From: Nothophaeocryptopus gaeumannii
Lineage: Eukaryota > Ascomycota > Dothideomycetes > Mycosphaerellales > Mycosphaerellaceae
Length of the DNA: 64,000 nt
Assembly (NCBI GenBank): GCA_031771865.1
Contig: JASISA010000027.1
Coordinates: forward strand, 2,666,001 to 2,730,000
Direction of reading: 5' to 3'
Shown here: piece after piece, positions 1 to 10,801 of the stretch
Numbering within the stretch: position 1 is the stretch's first letter
Layout: every line of letters begins with the position of its first letter
Program-made: the position numbers and the translations under genes
Notes under the pieces: model-generated
Databases searched by the model: none
Told to the model about the DNA's origin: nothing
Seen by the model: the letters and a program-made list of their open reading frames with translations, nothing else

Positions 1-164
1 CAACAGGCGCTGAACTGAGATCAGTAGCCACCGAAGCTGGCATGTTCGCAATCCGCGCGCGGAGAAAGGTTGCTAGTGAGAAGGACTTCTTGAGCGCAGT
101 TGAGAAGGTCATCAGGGGTGGCATGAAGTTCAACTCCACCGCTGCGTACGCACAATACAACTAG
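1..164 (+). CDS. RPT1: 26S proteasome regulatory ATPase subunit RPT1, 3' end only
   Basis: The gene runs in from the left edge; only the last 53 codons are present (frame from base 3, stop TAG 162-164). They encode the helical end of the AAA+ domain, with the segment TGAELRSVATEAGMFAIRAR followed by a lysine/glutamate-rich helix and a C-terminal ...YAQYN. This closely follows the known C-terminus of RPT1/PSMC2, which also ends in a YN-type tail. In the family this subunit is part of the ATP-dependent unfolding ring of the 19S particle, in cytosol and nucleus. No intron is seen in this piece. Another RPT paralogue is unlikely because the GAELRSV.TEAGMFAIRARR stretch and the tail are specific to RPT1. 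Confidence 0.9.
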   Translation, partial: TGAELRSVATEAGMFAIRARRKVASEKDFLSAVEKVIRGGMKFNSTAAYAQYN

Positions 165-836
165 ATGAGTTGTGTGCCATCATCATGCACAATCTTTGCA
201 GCGCGGCGTTCTGTTTTACTAGAGCCAGAGCTCGAATGTAGAGCTTGTACGAATATATTCTATCCGCATGATTCCAACAGACAGGCACATGTGCTTCCAT
301 TCCCAAGTACCTTACCCGCTTACTATATGACTGCCGTAAGCAGAGAGGTAGCCCCAATTCAATTGGCTTGAGATCGACTTACGCTAGTGAATGTGCGAAG
401 CGGCCGCCAGGCTGCGGTTTTTATTTGCAATAGCCTCTTGCTTCCCTTTCCTCTACTTCATCACAGGTAAGCAGGAGGAACATTAGGCCGGCATTTATTT
501 AATCGCTTCTCGAGTGCTTGGACACATGGTGTTCCCAGATTGACTAAAGCTATCTCCTGATTGTCCTCAGTTGGACATGTCTCTGTGTTGTGCGAACAGT
601 CTAAAGTGTGGGTCGGCATCGCAAGACCGAATTAAGCGCTGTGGTGGGTATCGTTCCAGCCACATGCACACATCCAGTTTCATGTTTGTTCCCAAGATAG
701 CACACGAATGGAGTTGAGCGAATGGTAATGGGTGTCATTGGATCGTAATCTCGTCACATGTATGTACAATGCTCAATTGAAATTATGCGCAAGAAATGCT
801 CGCTGCTCGAAGGACAACTCCGCGAACAGGCCCGTG
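165..836. other. Intergenic, RPT1 3' side and DOMON gene 3' side
   Basis: These are the tail regions of two convergent genes. A 68-codon ORF starts immediately after the RPT1 stop (TAG followed by ATG, same frame), but it shows no recognisable domain and is best read as 3' UTR. Nothing else is supported. Confidence 0.5.
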
Positions 837-2348
837 TTATCGCAAGGGCATTGCTTCCCATTTCGCCTTGAAAGGGTTCTCCTGATCAGATGCTGGTGTG
901 TCCGTGTAAAGACCATGCGCTTGCGTTTTCGGTTCTTGACCTCTTTGCTGAAGACTTCGATAGTCTTCTGGGTCCTCATCATAATATCTGCTTTGCGCGA
1001 ACTCGCCAAAGTGTGCTGTTCGGGGCGTCTTTACATAACCCGGTTGTCCCATTGTTGCAAAGTTCTGACTCATTTCGTACTCGTCCGGAACCTCTTGGCC
1101 ATAGTGCTTGCCAATAAAGTCGTCCTTCTCTGGTTTGTAGACGTGGCGTTTGTTGTAGTAGCAGATGGCCGCACTCAATCCGCCGAAGATGACGGCCATG
1201 ATCGCAACGACGACGCCATACGCGATCTTTGAGCTGCCAGCGTAGTCCAGGCCGATGCCTCCATTTATTATCGCCAGCACAAGTATCGACACGCCCAGTA
1301 TGCGATGTGTTTTACCGAGTACCGTAGGCACTCCCGATCGCATGAAGATCAAGTGATGGCTGAGCCCTAGACCGACTTGCAGGAAGAGAAGGGCAAATAT
1401 GAGGAGTCCGATGACCTGGTGGGCGGAAGAGAAGCTTTTCGACTTGTTGTACAGCTTCGACGCGTAGATGGCCATCGCGAAGCCAATGACTACAAGACCA
1501 AGGCCAAAGACTTGAACAACAGCGTGGACGACCGCTCGGCGTACCAGTCGCAAAAAGATCGCGCCGGTGGGGAACACCAGAAGGAAGGCTAGACACATGA
1601 AGACAGCGTGAGCGACTGGCGCCCATTCTGCATCGGTTCCGGTAGCATAGACATTGGTGGAATAGTAATTCGCAAACGCCCAGAAGGAGTCGCCGACTTG
1701 GAGGCCTGGGTCTTGAGGTGCCGGCACTCTGCCGTATGTGCCACTGCTATTGGTGGCCACGGTCATATTTAGTTGAAATGTCCCGTGGAACTCATGCAGG
1801 CGAAGGTCAGCAGCCGGGTCGTCCGAGTGAAGTGTCCGATTCGGGCCCAAGGCAAAGATGAAGGGCTGTGACTCGCTGTTGACATCAATGCTTCCAGTCG
1901 CCCAGCTCGAGCAATTCCGGCATACCGCGTGGGCAATCATGATGGCGTCCGGACTCAAGGTGTTCGAGAAGGGCGCGTATGTGTCGTTTGATACATTCTC
2001 GATGACAATGTCTTCCTCCCATACTGGCTCATTGTGCCCGTTGGACATTCGACAAGTGTTTGTAAGCTTCGAGCCATCCGCTCCAAGGTAGGAAATGAGC
2101 ATTCGAGTATTGGTCATGCTGCTTCCAAAGCCGATCCCCATCCATGAGTGTGATGCCGGCGCGTTCATATGGTAGTATACATCGCCATTCTCCGCCACAT
2201 TGAGCGCAAAGACGTAGCCATAGGTCGACAGGACAAAGTAAGCCGCCTTTGCGTGGGCGTCGATTCCCGCCCCCTGTTCTTCTTGCCGATCCGCGGCCCA
2301 GGCCAGCTGGAGAAATGGCAGTAGTAGAGAAAATAGTATGGTCTTCAT
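837..2348 (-). CDS. DOMON-cytochrome b561 membrane protein (CDH-type haem domain plus b561 core)
   Basis: This is a single-exon ORF of 503 codons. The start is taken at the ATG at 2346-2348 rather than 17 codons upstream because it begins a clear signal peptide (MKTILFSLLLPFLQLAWA). Residues about 20-205 form a DOMON domain of the cellobiose-dehydrogenase cytochrome type, with HSWMGIGFG carrying a likely Met haem ligand and several N-glycosylation sequons. From about residue 220 there are five hydrophobic segments with the spaced histidines of cytochrome b561 (VAHAVFM, RAVVHAVV, SSAHQVIG, GKTHRILG). The tail is a polar cytoplasmic stretch of about 100 residues. In the family such proteins move electrons across the plasma membrane, often as ferric reductases. 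The substrate here is not known. No frameshift or internal break is seen. Confidence 0.88.
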   Translation of the reverse strand: MKTILFSLLLPFLQLAWAADRQEEQGAGIDAHAKAAYFVLSTYGYVFALNVAENGDVYYHMNAPASHSWMGIGFGSSMTNTRMLISYLGADGSKLTNTCRMSNGHNEPVWEEDIVIENVSNDTYAPFSNTLSPDAIMIAHAVCRNCSSWATGSIDVNSESQPFIFALGPNRTLHSDDPAADLRLHEFHGTFQLNMTVATNSSGTYGRVPAPQDPGLQVGDSFWAFANYYSTNVYATGTDAEWAPVAHAVFMCLAFLLVFPTGAIFLRLVRRAVVHAVVQVFGLGLVVIGFAMAIYASKLYNKSKSFSSAHQVIGLLIFALLFLQVGLGLSHHLIFMRSGVPTVLGKTHRILGVSILVLAIINGGIGLDYAGSSKIAYGVVVAIMAVIFGGLSAAICYYNKRHVYKPEKDDFIGKHYGQEVPDEYEMSQNFATMGQPGYVKTPRTAHFGEFAQSRYYDEDPEDYRSLQQRGQEPKTQAHGLYTDTPASDQENPFKAKWEAMPLR

Positions 2349-3536
2349 CTTGGTATCCAGGCGGCCGCGACCTACCACCAGGGAGCTGTCAGCGTGCAAG
2401 AGCGGCCAGGGCCAGGCTTAGAAGAAGGTGGTGAGTGAGAAGGTAGAAGATGTTTCAGCAAGACGTGGACTACTGGGAGTAGTTCTACATGACCATGCTC
2501 AGACGCGCCGGCGCTAGGTGGTTCGTCATTTATCTCCAAAATAGCAATTCAACTTCAACGACAAGAGTAGGCGCCCGCCACCTTTGTCACCCAGTCGTTG
2601 CCGGTTATCTGTTACACGACGGGGGCCAGAGGGCTGACAAGCTAATAAGCGCTGGCAGTCCAATGAAAGTGGAGATCGATCTGCAAGCTGCACTCCTGCG
2701 GACGCCAAGGCTGCCAGTCGGAGCGGCAGGATTGAATCTGCCATAAGGAGTACATGAATGATGTGGCTCTCCAGGATGGAAGATGAGACTGATGAGGCTC
2801 AAGAAGGTAGAACTACTAGAAACTACACACAGCTTCCCTCCTCTACGCCTACGATGCTCTACACGTAAGCTAACTATTCTACCATACCGCGCAGACATTG
2901 CCATGGGCTGGACTCGTCGGCTTGGACCCGAGCCAGCAAGTCGTCACTCACGATGCTCTGCGCTGTCCCATTGTCGACAGCTTCAGCAGCATAACTCTAC
3001 GCGTTCGGAATCGTACACTGTACTGTTCTCGTCATCTTCGAACACGAGCTGGACGGCCAGTCGACTCGATCCAATCTGGTCTCGTCCGCATTGTACTGAC
3101 GGGACTTTGTACCACCACGGAGCTGAACATGCAGAAAGGTACATTTGATGCAGCCGACGCAAGGGTACAAGATATTCTTGGCCTCAGAATTCGCGGTACA
3201 CACTTGAGCGACCATGTCGAACGTGCTCTCACATTTTCGCTCCTGCACGCCCAACGCCGTAAACAGGGAATCGTTGATGATTTTCCATCTGGACAAGACC
3301 ACATACGAAGACCAAAGGCGCCACTCCTCGGGTGTATACCTTTCTGGCCATGCTGTCTGCTGGCAGAGGCGTCCTGCAACCAACAATGACCTTGATTGCT
3401 CCGTGTCCGTCGGAGGCGCAGAATCCGAAGCCTTTGAATGAGGCAGGTCAACGGGAGACCAGTGAGTATATGAAGGCTCATGTATTTCCCTGGACACTCG
3501 CAATCATCGCTGAGACACATTGCATACTCTTTAAAG
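2349..3536. other. Intergenic between divergent DOMON and mucin-like genes
   Basis: This 1.2 kb should hold both promoters. Several short ORFs overlap on both strands in all frames without consistent coding character or family motifs. No TATA box or repeat stands out. Confidence 0.4.
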
Positions 3537-4924
3537 ATGTATTTCTCCTTGTTCTCGTTCTTCACGCTCCTGTTAGCATGTGCTTCTGCGGATGCTGACA
3601 GCAAGGTCAACACCTACTCGCATGAGCAATGCAAAACCGCTCTATTTACCACTCAAGGCTATGACGGCACTACGACGACGGCAACAACTCACCACTTTAC
3701 TCGAACTGTCCACTCAACACTCACGCCGATACATACATTCACGCCTGGTAGCGCCACTATGGTCAAGAAGACGACAGTGACTTCAACTTCAACCAAAACC
3801 CTGCCTCAGACCACCGACACTTTCTCAACAACTTTATCATACACGGCGACTACAACAGATTATACTACTCTCACCTTCACTGCAACGTCAACGTCGTATG
3901 CCACCACGACTAGTACCTTCACCACGACAACTGTACCTGCTTCCTCTGGATTCGTCCCACTGTCATCTGGGCTTGCAGCGTCGGGCTATACAATTTCCAA
4001 GAAGGCCAGACGTGGCGTTGACCTCGCAATGCATGATTCAAAATCTGGCCATGTTGAGCGTCGTGCTGCCGCGCAGAAGATCATTTGCGGGTCCGACGGG
4101 AGTATCACTTATAATCCGCCTCAGTACAGAGGATCTGTCTCATGCCTCAAGCGCGTTCAAGTGGTAACGACCAAGGTTGTAACTTCTACAGCACGATTCA
4201 CTCGGACCGTCACTGCTCCGCGACCTACCACCACTCGTGTACGTCTTTCTTTCAGGCCACCACGATGCACTGCCATCCAGCCGCCCGTCCTTCATTTGTT
4301 CCTCCGATACTGATTTGAAATGCAGACCTCTACATCAACCAAGATAACGACAGTGACTATAACGCCGGTCGCCGCGTCCACGTAATCTCTCGCCTTCCCG
4401 TGTGTTACATCCAACTGATATGGAATAGGACATTGACTTTTTCGACTACGAGTACTCTCAGTACAACCGTGACATCTTCCTCGACGACGGTTATTTCCAC
4501 CACTTCCACGTCTACCGTGTATGCTCCTCAGCCGACATACTACGCAGCTTGCGCTTCGAACAACATTGTGTCTTTCGTGAACAATGACCGAATCTACAAC
4601 ATCGCTACGCTCGATCCTGACAACGGTTTCTCGTTCGGTAATACCAGCGATACTGCGTATGCATGCTGCGTGCAATGCGTTCAATCAGGTTCTTGTGGAG
4701 GGTCAACCTTCCATGCTGCTTCAGGTACCTGGTAAGCACACTCAATAATGGCATGCCATTGAGCGACACGACTAACTTTTCTTGCTCCTAGCTATTTCTT
4801 CCCATTCGGTGCCGGAACTTGTGAACCGACGCGGGAGGCAGGAACTTTCAGTACCCAGACTGGAACAAATGTTGGATTTGCAGTCTCCAACAGCAATTGT
4901 GGTGAGCTTGACTTGGCTTCTTAG
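3537..4924 (+). CDS. Secreted Thr/Ser-rich mucin-like protein with cysteine-rich C-terminal domain
   Basis: Four exons are modelled: 3537-4238, 4326-4381, 4429-4731 and 4792-4924 (397 aa). All introns have GT..AG ends and keep frame. The ATG at 3537 starts a signal peptide (MYFSLFSFFTLLLACASA). Residues about 45-150 are dense in Thr/Ser with repeated TTTT, STST and TTTS tracts, expected to be heavily O-glycosylated. A second Thr-rich tract spans introns 1 and 2. The C-terminal 90 residues have a spaced-cysteine pattern (AYACCVQCVQSGSCGGSTF, then GTCYFFPFGAGTC) that resembles an apple/PAN-like fold. No transmembrane segment or GPI signal is evident, so it is probably secreted or wall-bound. 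The family function is unknown to me. The last exon could instead be spliced after NSNCG. Confidence 0.7.
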
Positions 4925-5387
4925 TCTCTACTCGTCACGCGGGAGCAACGTGGAAGGACGTAATACAGGTCGACACTTGTGTCGTATCCCACTTGCTGAT
5001 GCGAAAACAAGCGTACATATGTTCCGGAACCTGTAATGGTACGATTCAAGATAGCCAAATAGTTTGTTATGGGCTCCATTCAGCTTCTCTGTCACAGCTC
5101 TTTGAAGGATTCCTAGTGCGGTATGCTTATTCAGCCCATGCCACAGAACCTCGTACTATCTTCCTCTCCTGAAGTTGATAGGTCCTAGGCATTGCTGACT
5201 TGCTGCAACCCACTCGCAAATCGCAGAGGGTATATAAGGCAACACTCGCGCTTGCGCTCCATATACATCATCCGTCCCAAACCGATTCGAACGCGAGTTC
5301 CCCACCTTTGTATCAGCAAGCTGACGTACATATAAGTAGAGCTGGGAGGCATCAAGATCGTTCTGTCAAATTTGCAAAACAGGAGAT
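4925..5387 (+). promoter_or_regulatory. Promoter region of the amidase gene, with TATA box and GATA site
   Basis: A consensus TATATAAG lies at 5231-5238, about 150 bases before the amidase ATG. A TGATAG element at 5176-5181 matches the HGATAR site bound by nitrogen-regulatory GATA factors such as AreA in aspergilli. AreA control would fit an amidase but is inference from one short motif. Confidence 0.4.
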
Positions 5388-7226
5388 ATGAAAGTAGTCG
5401 AACGAAAGCCAGTCCCTCGGGGCGACGCTCAATTCGAGGCCAACCGAGCGAAAATTCTCGATCAAGTCGCCACGAAAATACCAAAAAATCTTATACTTCC
5501 AGCAGATATCATCGAGAAGCCACCTCTCGATGTCACAGGAATTCCATCATCATGCGGGCTCTTGACGCCTGAGGAAATCGACATCACGGAGAATTACGAT
5601 TTGGTGGCTCTCGCCGAAGCTATTGCTTCCCGAAAGCTGACATCCGTAGCGGTCACCACTGCTTTCTGCCGAAGAGCTATCATTGCACATCAGCTTACCT
5701 TTTGCTTGACGGACATATACATGAGCGAGGCATTGATACAAGCAAAGGAACTCGACGACCATCTCGAGAAGACTGGACAGACCATCGGTCCTCTTCATGG
5801 CGTGCCAATTAGTATCAAGGAGATGGTCCCAGTAAAAGGGCAGATCTGTTCCCTTGGTCTGGTTGTAACACGCCACATCTCGGAGAAAGATTGTGTGCTC
5901 ACATCGATACTCAGGAGGCTAGGAAGCGTATTCTACGTAAAGAGTCACCAGCCCGCGGCTGTCTTTGCAATAGAAGGGGTAAGGATGAAAGGCTAGAAGC
6001 CATTCGATGTGTAGGCCTCTCGCTGACCTTCTACGCTTCGTTCTGCAGGTGTCGTTTCTTGGTCGAACACTCAATCCCTACAACATTGATCTATCCCCAG
6101 GAGGGTCATCTGCTGGTGAAAGCGCTCTGATGGCCATGCGCGGCTCAGTCTTTGGCATTGGGACTGACATCGGGGGAAGTATTCGTATACCTGCAGCATT
6201 TTGCGGACTCTACGGCCTCAAAGGATCTCACGGATTTTTTCCCACAGAAGGCTTGCTCGATCAGCCCTTTCCAGCGGGTGAGGAACTAAAGGCCGGAAGG
6301 CATCCAATGTCTGAGACACACGCTGACATCCTGGCCTTTGCTTTTTAGGTATGAACATCGACGGAATCATAGGTCCGTTGAGTCGCACAATCCGTGATCT
6401 CGATTATGTCGTGAAGCTCGTGAGGGAATCAAACTCACATCTTCTCGACCCAGAGATCCTCCCATTCCCATATTGGGGTCTTAAAGCCGCCAGTGGCAAA
6501 GACAAGTCGTCTCTCAAAATCGGAATCATCGACACTTATGGTCTTGTCCAACCAGAGCCACCAACAACTGAAGCAATGGAATGGACATCCAAGCAACTCG
6601 CTTCCCATGGCTTCAACGTCAAACCCTTCAAATACTACTCACCAGCGGAAGCTCAACGGATCTACAGCTCCCTCTTAATTCCCGACGGTTGGAAAGGGGT
6701 TCGAGGCGCAATGGAAGCAGGGAACGAGCCCACGTATCCCGTCTTCGAAATGCTGATCGGCCACGCTATCTCTCAGGACCCAAATGCCAAATCCGGAGTT
6801 GAAGAGACAGCGTTAACCATCGCGGGCAAGAAGTTCGAAAGAGATATTTACCGCTCTCGATTCCTCGCGGACTGGATCGCCCAAGGAGATCCAGATATCG
6901 TTATCGCAGCGATGAGCCCAGCAACACCGCACGACATGGGCGAGTTAAGGACGGGATCCTCCAACACCCACTACTACAATCTTCTCGATTACCCGGGTTT
7001 GATCGTTCCCACGAAGTTCAGAGCGAAGAAAAGAGAAGAATACGATGCGAAGTTGTACGAGGACGTGCAGCCTTTAAACGAGGCTGACAAGGACACGAAG
7101 AAGATGTGGAAGGAGCATGAGCATGTCGGGGCGCCAATCACTCTGCAGATTGTCGCGAAGAGGAGGCATGAGAATGAGCTTATGGCGGCTGTTGGATTGA
7201 TCAAAGAGGCGTTGGAATTGCCATGA
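5388..7226 (+). CDS. Acetamidase-family amidase (amidase signature enzyme)
   Basis: Three exons are modelled: 5388-5978, 6049-6277 and 6349-7226 (565 aa, close to the roughly 550 of fungal AmdS-type enzymes). The introns use GTAAGG..TGCAG and GTGAGG..TTTTAG and contain stops in frame. The amidase-signature Ser-cisSer-Lys triad is intact: Lys144 in GVPISIKEM, Ser217/218 in LSPGGSSAGE, and Ser241 in GTDIGGSIRIP. The family hydrolyses small or aromatic amides to acid plus ammonia, usually in the cytosol, for nitrogen supply. The segment just before the glycine-rich signature is unusual: where most relatives read KTN.PQT, this protein reads KSHQPAAVFAIE, so substrate range may differ. A TATA box and a GATA site lie upstream. 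Confidence 0.88.
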
Positions 7227-7440
7227 GTAGATCGGACTTTGGACACGTCAATAAAGCACTTTTCATTCACATGCTGGAGCTTCTTCACCGGTCACAGACT
7301 GCTCGCGAACTCAATGGACAGGTGAAGAACGTCGATGCACGTGGAATTTTCACGCACCTCGGATTATAGTTCATGCACAGACCAGCCACATGTCTTGGCC
7401 GCGCGTTTCTTCAACTGCGCTCTTTCAATCTTCAATCTTT
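7227..7440. other. Amidase 3' flank
   Basis: Ordinary-composition sequence after the amidase stop, presumably its 3' UTR. Nothing else is seen. Confidence 0.4.
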
Positions 7441-8010
7441 AATAACATCTACTACCGCCTATAGCTCGAGCACTACAAACTCGAGCACCGTTAACACTTA
7501 ACTACTAACTCAAGCTTATATAACCTTTACACGATAGTAGCGCTACCGTTTTACTAGCGTATATCCTCTTAGGAGCACGCTACCGAGCTCTACCTAGCTA
7601 CTGCTCCTTATGCATCTACCTTACGACTTGCGACTCCGTTGCAGCAGCACGAGCGCTCTTCTAAATTACTAGGTTATCTACACCTTAACTAACCGATCCC
7701 GAAGAAGGTGCAACTGTAGACGATAGCTCTAGCGCGATACAATTGCTTGCTAACTAACAAGCGGTCTATATAGCATAGCAAGTAGAGCACCTGTGTCTCG
7801 AAAATTAATTGACTCTCTAGAGCATCACTCGAAGGCCTAGATTAAGCAAATTGGCGATTCGGCCTCTAAGCTCGCGAAGAAACTGCCTAACCGCGCCTCG
7901 GATAAGGAAACAGGCTCCGTCCGGCTAGCCAAAATCATCGCTTTCGTCGAGACGAGACTTGTGTATCCCTTCTCTCTTCGTCTTTCTAATGTTAATGCTT
8001 ACTTTAGATA
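7441..8010. repeat. RIP-mutated repeat relic (degraded transposon-like sequence)
   Basis: Composition changes sharply at about 7440. In 7441-7560, hand counts give TA 19, AT 6, CA 7, TG 0, AC 17 and GT 4. TA/AT is therefore about 3.2 and (CA+TG)/(AC+GT) about 0.33, both far beyond usual RIP thresholds. Reading + frames between about 7740 and 8000 gives a protein-like polar sequence interrupted only by TAA/TAG codons at places where CAA or TGG would fit. The element family cannot be named, and no terminal repeats were found. The signal fades into normal sequence toward 8010. Confidence 0.65.
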
Positions 8011-8307
8011 GGACGGTTTCATTCTTACCGGACTCGAGAACATTCATCTTATGCTCACCTTGGCCCTTATGAGTCAGCATTGTACACTAATCTTTTGGAA
8101 TGAAATTTGCAAACAGACTGGAATCTTTCTCGTATGTTCTGCTCATCTGTGCCTGACTTCTCAAGAACACTTGCTGCATTGTTCTCTGCCTGTGCTTACC
8201 AATAAATGAAAGGGTCGATGGTGAAAGATTGATGGTAGAAATGCACAGTCTCATGGCAGAAGATGTCTGGGACCTATCCCTCCCAATGCAGGTGCTCATC
8301 GGCACTT

Positions 8308-8392
8308 GCAGTCTCTGGTTCTCTGTCTCGCAGCTGCTTATCGATCGATCAATCGATCATCGCAGTCTCTGGACCTCTGTCTCGTAGCTGCT
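8308..8392. repeat. Imperfect direct repeat, 31 bp units 54 bp apart
   Basis: Units at 8308-8338 and 8362-8392 share 28 of 31 bases (core CAGTCTCTGG...CTCTGTCTCG). They are separated by a GATC-rich palindromic spacer (TCGATCGATC AATCGATC). It lies just downstream of the minus-strand gene at 8493. No function can be assigned. Confidence 0.6.
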
Positions 8393-8492
8393 CCCTACCC
8401 AACCGCTGCAGATGCTTCATGTTTCATATCGCATAAGTCAAAATAAACAGACATCGAATCATTCCAAAATTTCCATCAACCAGATCTCTCCC

Positions 8493-9200
8493 TCAGCCAC
8501 CCCGCTGGTGCTTAAGCGAATGCTCGTGAACCTCTCTACACCACTGAGCCCACTCCTCGCGCTCCTCCTCCGTGTCGAATTGGGACTTTCCACCAAGAAC
8601 CAGCCCTCCCTTTAGGATCCTGTTTTTGCGCATCTGCTCCATGAACGGGGTGAGGTCTCCCCAATACCGAACCCTCACCTCTTGGCTCTGCACGCCCCTC
8701 TTCAAATACTGGCTTTGCCATAGCCGATATGGCATGGTCTCGGTACGTAACATGCTGTAGTGGCCGGCACTCCACATCTCCTTCAGTACATCAACTTGAG
8801 GACCTGATTGTATTGAGTTGAAAGGGAGTGTGACGTGGGCACATGCCAGTCGCAGGTACTCCCAGGTGTCCTTGTCTCTGAGAGAGTGTGGATTGATGTG
8901 CGCAGTATTGAACAGAGTCCAGGCGACGTCGTAGGGATCTTGTTCGTCTCCGTGATAGTGGAGATCCCAGCCGAAGAACTTGTCCTGCAGGTGCTCATAC
9001 TCGTTTTCCTCTTCTTCCAAGTCGATGTTGGCGTTGACGTTGTTGAAGTTGTTGTTGGCGCCAGCAGTACCAGCGACCATCGGCGCAGTTGGGGCTTGGT
9101 TTGGGGTACCGCCCGTCTGGGTGTCGTCGTTGTCTGGTGCTGTGAGATGTCAGGTATTTTTATGCAAGTGATGAACGGCGGGCTTCACCATACCGGACAT
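8493..9200 (-). CDS. Hypothetical protein, 217 aa, with a 7-nt first exon
   Basis: Exon 2 (8493-9139) is a long ORF that stays open upstream of its first in-frame ATG. A splice model adds a first exon of only seven bases (9194-9200, ATGTCCG) joined through a 54-bp intron with GTATGG donor, CTGAC branch-like site and CACAG acceptor. The protein then begins MSAPDNDDTQ. The N-terminal 55 residues are polar with Asn and Glu runs. The rest is mixed and rich in Trp, Tyr and charged residues (KFFGWDLHYHGDEQDPYD, WSAGHYSMLRTETMPYRLW). It ends with a charged helix. There is no signal peptide or membrane segment. I do not recognise the family. If the small exon is wrong, translation would start at the ATG at 9078-9080 with 195 aa. 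Confidence 0.7.
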
Positions 9201-9635
9201 CTCGGCGATCTGATCTGAGTGAGCGTAGGTGCTGAGCGCCTGTGCTGAGTGATGGATGTAGAGGATGTTGCTGGAAGGTCTTGGTGACTTGTATGCCAAT
9301 AGAAGGGGTTTGAGTGTGTTGGAGGTTGATGTTTGTGTTTGAGTTGAGGTTGAGCGAGCGAGCGGACAAGATAACTCCTGTCGCGGCTCGCATGTGATGC
9401 CGGTGAAGTGAAGTGACAAACGCCGCCCGCATGTGCGGCGGCGGTGACATTGGCGCGCCTATCATGTGCAGTCATGCTTGCGACAACAACAGCGCTAGAT
9501 CAGCGTCCCTCTTCAATGGGAGCCTATTCAAAATCTCCGCCTGAACACGGTTGGTATTGTCAAGCGCTCCCACTGTCGGGGGAGACAAGCGGCGTTGGAA
9601 AGCTCTGTATGATCAGGCAGCAGCCTGGCGGCAGT
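9201..9635. other. Upstream region of the 217-aa gene
   Basis: About 430 bp between two minus-strand transcription units, likely the promoter and leader of the gene ending at 8493. Short overlapping ORFs on the minus strand here read as low-complexity Ser/Thr/His sequence and are not supported as genes. Confidence 0.35.
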
Positions 9636-10635
9636 TAGCGCATTCCGGGGAGCTGTGTGAGCATGCGAAGTCTTTGAGTGAGGGAGATGCGGTGGAGGAC
9701 GATTATATGGTCTGATATAGGAGGTCTGGGAATCGCATCGAGTTGAGTGACTTCAGCCGAATTTGAAGCACGGTGCAAAATGTTCTCCAGGTAGTCAATG
9801 CGCATGACCAAGACTTACTCTCATTGCCTCTTATCGGTCGTCCATCTCTCAATGTAGGCAAGACTGCACGCGATGGCCGTCTCAACCCATGCTATCAAAA
9901 GAATTTCCGCCTGAGAAACATCTTTGAGGGCGGTAAGCTTGGGAGGTCGGCCATTCGCTTCATCTCCTGAGACTTGACGTCTTTCTCAAAATGAATGGCG
10001 CTCCATGCTACCACCTTCGCAGATAGGACTCTTTTTTGAGAGTGAATTCACGGAGAGGACCTTAGAGTCCACCGTTGTCGTTGACTGTCCTGAATCTGAG
10101 AAGATTGTTGGTACCGGGGGCAAGTCGAATGTAAACTTCGAGCGGTCTCGATTCCATTCTGGGGAATTCTCGGAGCCCACTAGGTTCGCCTTCGCTGCCT
10201 CTTGTTCGCCGACATCGAACAGAGAGAGGAGTCATGATCTCCGTTCATTCGTATGTGCCTGCCGCTCGACTGACTTGACTGACTTAGCGTAGTTTGGATG
10301 CACTCCATTCCACTTGGAGGGTGGTCTCCGATTAACCAAAGAAAACGATGGCATCGAGAGCGAACCCTGCTGTCCGAAACATGGACCTTCGAGGGGAATG
10401 CCCCTTACTCTCTATAGCCCAATCCTGGTTTCCATGTCTGTTTCATCTGCCAAATTGCTGTCATCGCGCTCAGGGTTCCTTGAGAGTGCCATGTTTGAGG
10501 AGAGGCCGGCGGCGAGCTGTCTGATTCGCGCCCATGCTCCGAAGATGTCCTCACTCACCGTCCTCGCTCTCGTCGTCGAATCCAAGTGGAAGCTGATAAG
10601 ACGGGTTGTGAGACGTCAATGAGGTCGTGGAGCAT
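9636..10635 (-). CDS. Possible intron-rich or decaying gene, model unresolved
   Basis: Several minus-strand segments read like protein but sit in different frames. One runs 10577-10430 (SEDIFGAWARIRQL...). Another covers about 10226-9988 (SPEWNRDRSKFTFDLPP...). A third covers about 9935-9822 (SQAEILLIAWVETAIACSL...). The last is a C-terminal piece, 9806-9636, ending ...RLRMLTQLPGMR and a stop at 9636-9638. Donor-like GTGAGT and GTAAGT motifs lie at the segment edges. The ATG at 10633-10635 is one possible start. I could not find one splice path that joins all pieces in frame, so it may be a multi-exon gene with a missed exon or a pseudogene. No domain is recognised. Confidence 0.3.
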
Positions 10636-10801
10636 GACTGCAGGATTCGATCAGTGTACGAATCTGTTCGGTGCAAGTATCAATTTTGAAACTTTTTCGA
10701 ATGCCATGCTGCTACGAATGTCAAAATGAAAATGCTTTTGTTCGCCATCCGTGTACCATCATGTGCGCTCATTAGCGTGAGCCGGAGCCTGTTCTTCCTT
10801 C

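Noticed and set aside
165..371. 68-codon ORF beginning directly after the RPT1 stop (TAGATG, same frame)
   Set aside because: RPT1 ends with its conserved YN terminus, the following 68 codons have no domain and look like 3' UTR, and a single adjacent ATG is expected by chance.
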